A stretch of DNA of 64,000 nt, taken from assembly GCA_029449245.1 (NCBI GenBank), contig JANATF010000001.1:2914001-2978000 (forward strand), read 5' to 3'. Position numbers and translations under genes: made by a program. Numbering within the stretch: the first letter of the stretch is position 1; each line of letters opens with the position of its first letter. This document shows positions 59,743 to 64,000 of the stretch, piece by piece. The DNA is from Mortierella alpina (taxonomy: Eukaryota > Mortierellomycota > Mortierellomycetes > Mortierellales > Mortierellaceae). The notes under the pieces were generated by a model. That model saw only the letters and a list, made by a program, of their open reading frames with translations, was not told the DNA's origin and did no database searches.

Positions 59743-61606
59743 CTAGAGCTTCCCTCCAGGGAAAAGAACCTTCTGTACCGCCTCAATGACCCTATCATGA
59801 ATCTTGGCATGGGCCGCGATCACACCGGAATTGGTTGCCAGGGTCCGGCCTTTTGAAAAGTCGAGCGGCTTTCCATGAACATCCGACACAATACCGCCAG
59901 CCTCGGCCACCAGCAGACTTCCAGAAGCGTGATCCCAAATCTTTTCCTCGTACGTGGCACTGACCGGTAACCTCAAATAGACCTCGGCATCACCTCTTGA
60001 AAGTGTACAGTACTTGCACTGACTGTCCATACGCACAGGGGGCTTCGTAATACCCAGCAACTGAGCAATCTTGGCAGATTCACTCTGGTTGGAATGTCCA
60101 CTCTCGACACTTTCACAAAAGCTGGCCTCTGTGAGGGACTGGATGGCACTCATGGAAATGGGTGTCTCTGTTGTTGAGGAGAAGTTACGCTAGACATTTG
60201 TTGAAAGATGGTATGTGAGCAGAAAGATAAGTAAATTATATCCACCTAATTGTAGACTTTTGAGAAGGGAGCCAAGATAAGACAGGATATATGCGATGCA
60301 CGCCGTACCTGGAAGGCACCCTGTCCCTTGACGGTAATGAAAAGGCAGCCCTTCTCGCCATCCTGGTTCTTTGCGTCGACGGGCAAGTTGGGGCATCCCA
60401 TAACACCAACCTGGACCTGGCCATCGACAATCAATGCCAGACACACAGCAAACTGCTCGCCTCTCAAGAATCCCTTGGTTCCATCGATGGGATCCAGCGC
60501 CCACATACGACCCTGCGCTCCTCCTGCAAACGTTCCACGATCTATCGTCTCGAGAAGCTATGTAGAGTTAAAGACAGGAAGAAAAGAGGTTGGTTTTGTT
60601 GAGTTTCGAGCGATATTCTAAAACGCAGCTGCCGGTCGCATGTCTCTGTCGAGGAGAGCTCATCATAAAAGTGTGAAATGATGACAGAACTTCTACTGAA
60701 AGAAACTCAATCTCCCAATCAGCGGTCACCTCCATGATTCGATCATAAGGATGTTGCGCTCCACACTTTTCTCTCGCGTGCAGTCGTTACAAACACATGC
60801 TTCACCCCGACCGTCCTGTTGTATATTTGATCCACAAGAAAGAGAAATAACGTGTCTATCAATCTTACCGAGTCCTCTGTCAATGGCTTTTCCAGTCCCA
60901 AATTGGCGAGCTCCCAAACCTTCTCCCGCATTGCGCGACCTTCCTCTCCTCTCAGATCCTTGGAGTCCTCCTCACCCACGATCGGATCCGAAGGGAAGCT
61001 CTTATAGAGGATCGAGTTGACGACAGCCTGCGCACTATAGTCGGCAACTACACGGGGGGGGGGCAAAGCAAGTACAGAGAGACGAGGGATCATTCAAAAC
61101 AAGATAGGAATCACACATATTAGATCGAAGAAAAAGAGATCGAGATCTTGAACGAAAACCAAAAGGTATGATGGGGGGACTTACTAGTCACTGGGGACTT
61201 GTCCTTCTTGGTGATGGTCTCGCCATTGACGAGCTTTGTGAAGACACGTTGGCAGACCTTGCTCGCAGCCAAAACGGCACTGATAGCGACAGCTCGCTCC
61301 GCGGCGTATGCAAGTGCTATTCATAGTGATAACAGACGTATTCCTAGCCTTAGCTGTTGCACTTATTGGCACCTTGTTTACATCGCCAAGAGCGAATGAG
61401 CAGCGGCAGCGTTCCTCGTAAAGTTGCATCCGAGTTCGCTTCCACTGAGCTGCTGTCTTTGTCTAGTTGTCCTTGGAGAGTTACTGCGACCTGGCGCTCA
61501 CTTTGCTCGGTCCATTGTCGCTTTCCCGTAGGTCGCTGTTGGTAATCTCGGCTTGCAACTACGGATGTCAATCTCACATTCTTTTGTTTCCATCCTTACC
61601 AGACAT
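59743..61606 (-). CDS. 3'(2'),5'-bisphosphate nucleotidase (Met22/Hal2 type)
   Basis: Five exons on the minus strand: a 7-nt first exon 61606-61600, then 61316-61185, 61047-60869, 60557-60309 and 60189-59743, 337 residues. The first exon is ATGTCTG with donor GTAAGG; joined to exon 2 it gives MSALAYAAERAVAISAV, which matches the family N-terminus and is the only phase-consistent start I found. Motifs: KSPVT then IADYSAQA across intron 2, VGEEDS, WALDPIDGTKGFLRG (metal-binding signature) and WDHASGSLLVAEAGG (second signature). The enzyme clears PAP from sulfate assimilation and is inhibited by lithium and sodium. Intron 1 is 283 nt. Confidence 0.93.
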
Positions 61607-61965
61607 GAATGTAGAAAAGTCTTTTTGATTGGGTGTGGAAAAAGACGGAGAGCAGAGAAGGGAAGAGGTGTAAAGGCAAGAGAAATACAGAGAGAGGGGA
61701 TAGAGAGTGAGCTGGAGGTGATGGCGGACTTCTTTCTTTTTGAACTGCCCAGTCGCACACGACGCAGATTCGCAGTCCTGGATGGCGTGGATGGCGTTAT
61801 TTGAGGCCATTTGATCCCCTGCATCGATCTGCTTTTCTACGTGTATTGTAATACACTTCATGTCCTTTATGGCCGCAGCTCATTGCTTCATCACTGCCAG
61901 TGTCGCCTTTTTATTGTTGTTTTCATTGAGAAATGAACCATCTACTGATGAGGAGCTTCCGCCAC
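61607..61965. other. Intergenic, 359 bases
   Basis: Between the nucleotidase start and the stop of the upstream-lying helicase gene, both minus strand. Nothing besides promoter-like A/G-rich DNA seen. Confidence 0.4.
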
Positions 61966-64000
61966 TCACTGATCCCAACGCCGTCTTCGATTAGGGTCGT
62001 TCTGATGCGAGGACCTATCATTGGGTGGAGGGGGTGGAGGGTACGGGCCTGGTCTGGGTCCACCTGGATGGCCATGGTGAGGATGTGGTGGGAAGGGGGG
62101 GCGATACTGGTGTGGTGGCGGTGGTGGGTGTGATCCATGCTGGGGAGGACGCTGATGATCACCGTAGAACATGCCTGGGGGTGGAGGTGGGCGGAAGGAA
62201 ATGCCGTGAGGCGGCAGTGGATGAGCCATATTGGGGCGAGGTGGATAGCCATGCCCTGGAAACGGCGGTGGTGGTCGCGCATAATTGGACGACTGTGCCA
62301 TTGCTCCCGGAGGTGGAGGCGGTGGGTGTAGTGGGGCCAGCGCTGGAGGTCGGGTTGCCAGCGGCAGGTTTCCCGTAGGCGGGGCATGAAGAGCATTGGC
62401 GGGTGTCTCTTTCATCCGAGGTGCCTGAGAGGGTGTTGACAAATCTTCCGCGCCTGTTTCCGGACGAGTAGCTCTTTGAAAACCGGACACTCGATATCCT
62501 GGTCCTGAACCTCGTGAATGTTCCCCAGAGGAGCCCTGGCCAAGAGGAAGAGCGTTTGCAGAGGATGAGAAGCGATTCTCGTGCGATTCGTAAGGTGGAC
62601 GGAACCTGTCGCTCGATCCACCACCTCGGCCTGCGCCACTGTTGCCTCCCCGTCCACCTCGTCCTCTCTCACCTCGGCCCCGGCCCCCACCCCTACCCCC
62701 GCCCCGTCCTCTGTGGCCAGCTAGGAACTGTCTCGATTTCCGGAAGCGAGGGTTTTGCATTGCGACCTTCATCACTTCTGGTGGCACTGGCTGGCTCGAC
62801 TCCTCCAAGTTGCGGACAAGTTCTCCTGCAAAGCGGTCGTCCTTTTCTATAATCAACGTGTATGCAGTTCCTTTTTCTCCTGCTCGCCCTGTTCGGCCAA
62901 CTCGATGGACATGAGAGTCAATATCCCTTGCTACATCGTAGTTGACGACTGTTCGAATAGATTTGATATCTAACCCGCGAGCCGCCACATCCGTGGCAAT
63001 CAGTGTCGGGAACGCTTTCACCTTGAAGTCGTGTACGGCCTTATCGCGTTCCTGCTGCTGCATATCACCATGTAGACACTCGCCTATAAAGGAGGGCGAC
63101 TTTAGTAAGATGGGTCATGTTCAATAGTGGATTTTGTTCACGCGAGTATCACACTTGGGACTTACATTTGATTCCGGCTCTTTTCAGGTTGTCGGTCAGT
63201 TCCACGACGTTGTTCTTTCTAGAGACAAAAATGAGAACACTCCCCACTGCCAAAGACATCGGTGATTAGCTGAATTTCCACAGCGCAATGATCCAACCAT
63301 AGCCCTAAAGCAAAAGTTCTCGCGTACATGCTTCGAACTCGTGCAGCCGTTCCATGAGCCAGTTCCACTTCAATGCTTCGTCCTTCAGAACGTGGATTAC
63401 TTGAGTGACATCCGAGTTGATCTACAGGCGCCGGAGGGACATCAGTAAACAGAATAATGTTAAATGAGATATTGTGGTAGAGGCTGTGACAGGGTTGATA
63501 GCATGAGTCCACATACCTGTCCAACGTTGCCGATTGAAATCCGTACGGGGTCAGTCATGACCTCCCTGGCAAGCCGTTCCACGCGTTTTTGGAAAGTGGC
63601 ACTGAACAGTAGCGCTAGTAAAGTGAACATTTGTCAATAGGCTGGCTATATCATTGTCATTCTTATGAACGTTGGTCCATTGCGGCAGTGCTTACTTTGA
63701 CGATCAGGCCGGATGTTGTCGCAGATCGATCGAACTTGGGGCTCTATTTTGATCATGTTAAAGACCACTTGAGTGTGAATCACCTCGCTCCGAGTGACCA
63801 CTAGCAGTAGTCGACAAACATTAGCAAACCTACCGAACCCAAAGTCAAAGACGCGATCGGCTTCATCTAGCACCAAAAATGATGTTCGTTTGAAGTTGGT
63901 CGCCTTTATCTTAACCATGTCGATAAGTCTTCCAGGGGCGGCGACTACAATTTCAACTCCTGAACGCAGTGTCTTGAACTGATCCTGCTTGCTTGCTCCA
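61966..64000 (-). CDS. DEAD-box RNA helicase, DDX42 type (5' end beyond the right edge)
   Basis: Seven visible exons on the minus strand: 64000-63834, 63743-63696, 63614-63517, 63421-63328, 63246-63166 and 63083-61966, with the first one cut by the edge; I count six visible pieces and at least one more outside. Motifs in order: Ib [71 protein letters not shown]. The sequences [16 protein letters not shown] and [12 protein letters not shown] and the post-core [14 protein letters not shown] and [10 protein letters not shown] match DDX42, an SF3b-associated splicing helicase. The long tail has RGG repeats, then a Pro/His-rich region with PPPPP runs. Q motif and Walker A are outside the window. 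Confidence 0.92.

Noticed and set aside
60720-60775. Possible extra exon in the Met22/Hal2 gene (RNILMIESW on the minus strand)
   Set aside because: Its donor leaves phase 2 while the next acceptor needs phase 0, and direct joining of the flanking exons already matches the family.

Overview
The window is nuclear DNA of a filamentous fungus. Genes are split by many short GT-AG introns (mostly about 50-130 nt, often with a CTAAC/CTGAC-type branch site). Coding GC is moderate, promoters are CT-rich, and intergenic DNA is full of GA, CA and CAA microsatellites. The gene set fits an early-diverging fungus: CUL3, a PHAF1 (C16orf70/UPF0183) homologue, DDX42, a DAP1-like protein and an O-fucosyltransferase-like enzyme. 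Mucoromycota, most likely Mortierellomycotina, is my inference; no marker gene proves it. I saw no organelle, virus, CRISPR or secondary-metabolite cluster. || Left part (1-12.9 kb): the 3' end of a Sec2/Rabin-type Rab exchange factor; a thioredoxin-UBX fusion; a conserved lysine-rich protein; an AAT-family amino acid permease; a decayed copy of an ABC transporter nucleotide-binding domain directly upstream of the intact HMT1/ABCB6-like gene; and, on the minus strand, an unrecognised protein with two SUMO-interaction-like repeats. || Middle (13-40 kb): cullin-3, PHAF1-like, a Mei2-like RNA-binding protein (minus), NCS-1/frequenin (minus), long-chain acyl-CoA synthetase, N-acetylglucosamine-6-phosphate deacetylase (minus), and an N-myristoylation-motif poly-Q protein ending in a methyltransferase domain (minus). 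|| Right part (40-64 kb): a GPI-type chitin/polysaccharide deacetylase, a frameshifted coiled-coil remnant, a short AT-rich patch with repeated CCTCTATAA motifs beside a tRNA-Ile(AAU), a PPxY membrane protein, a C2H2 zinc-finger protein, Rab11/Ypt31, a LYC1-like lysine acetyltransferase, an O-fucosyltransferase-like protein, a DAP1-like small protein, a Met22/Hal2 nucleotidase, and the 3' part of a DDX42-like helicase running off the right edge. || The genes are mostly independent housekeeping genes. Loose themes are membrane traffic (Sec2-like GEF, Rab11, NCS-1, PHAF1), ubiquitin-linked functions (UBX, CUL3, PPxY, SIM-like motifs) and amino-sugar/cell-wall metabolism. Several gene models need micro-exons (7, 7, 25 and 26 nt) that I placed by reading phase and family alignment; these are the places where an automatic annotation is most likely to be wrong. 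The most unusual items are the thioredoxin-UBX fusion, the ABC transporter relic, the SIM-repeat protein and the coiled-coil remnant near the tRNA.
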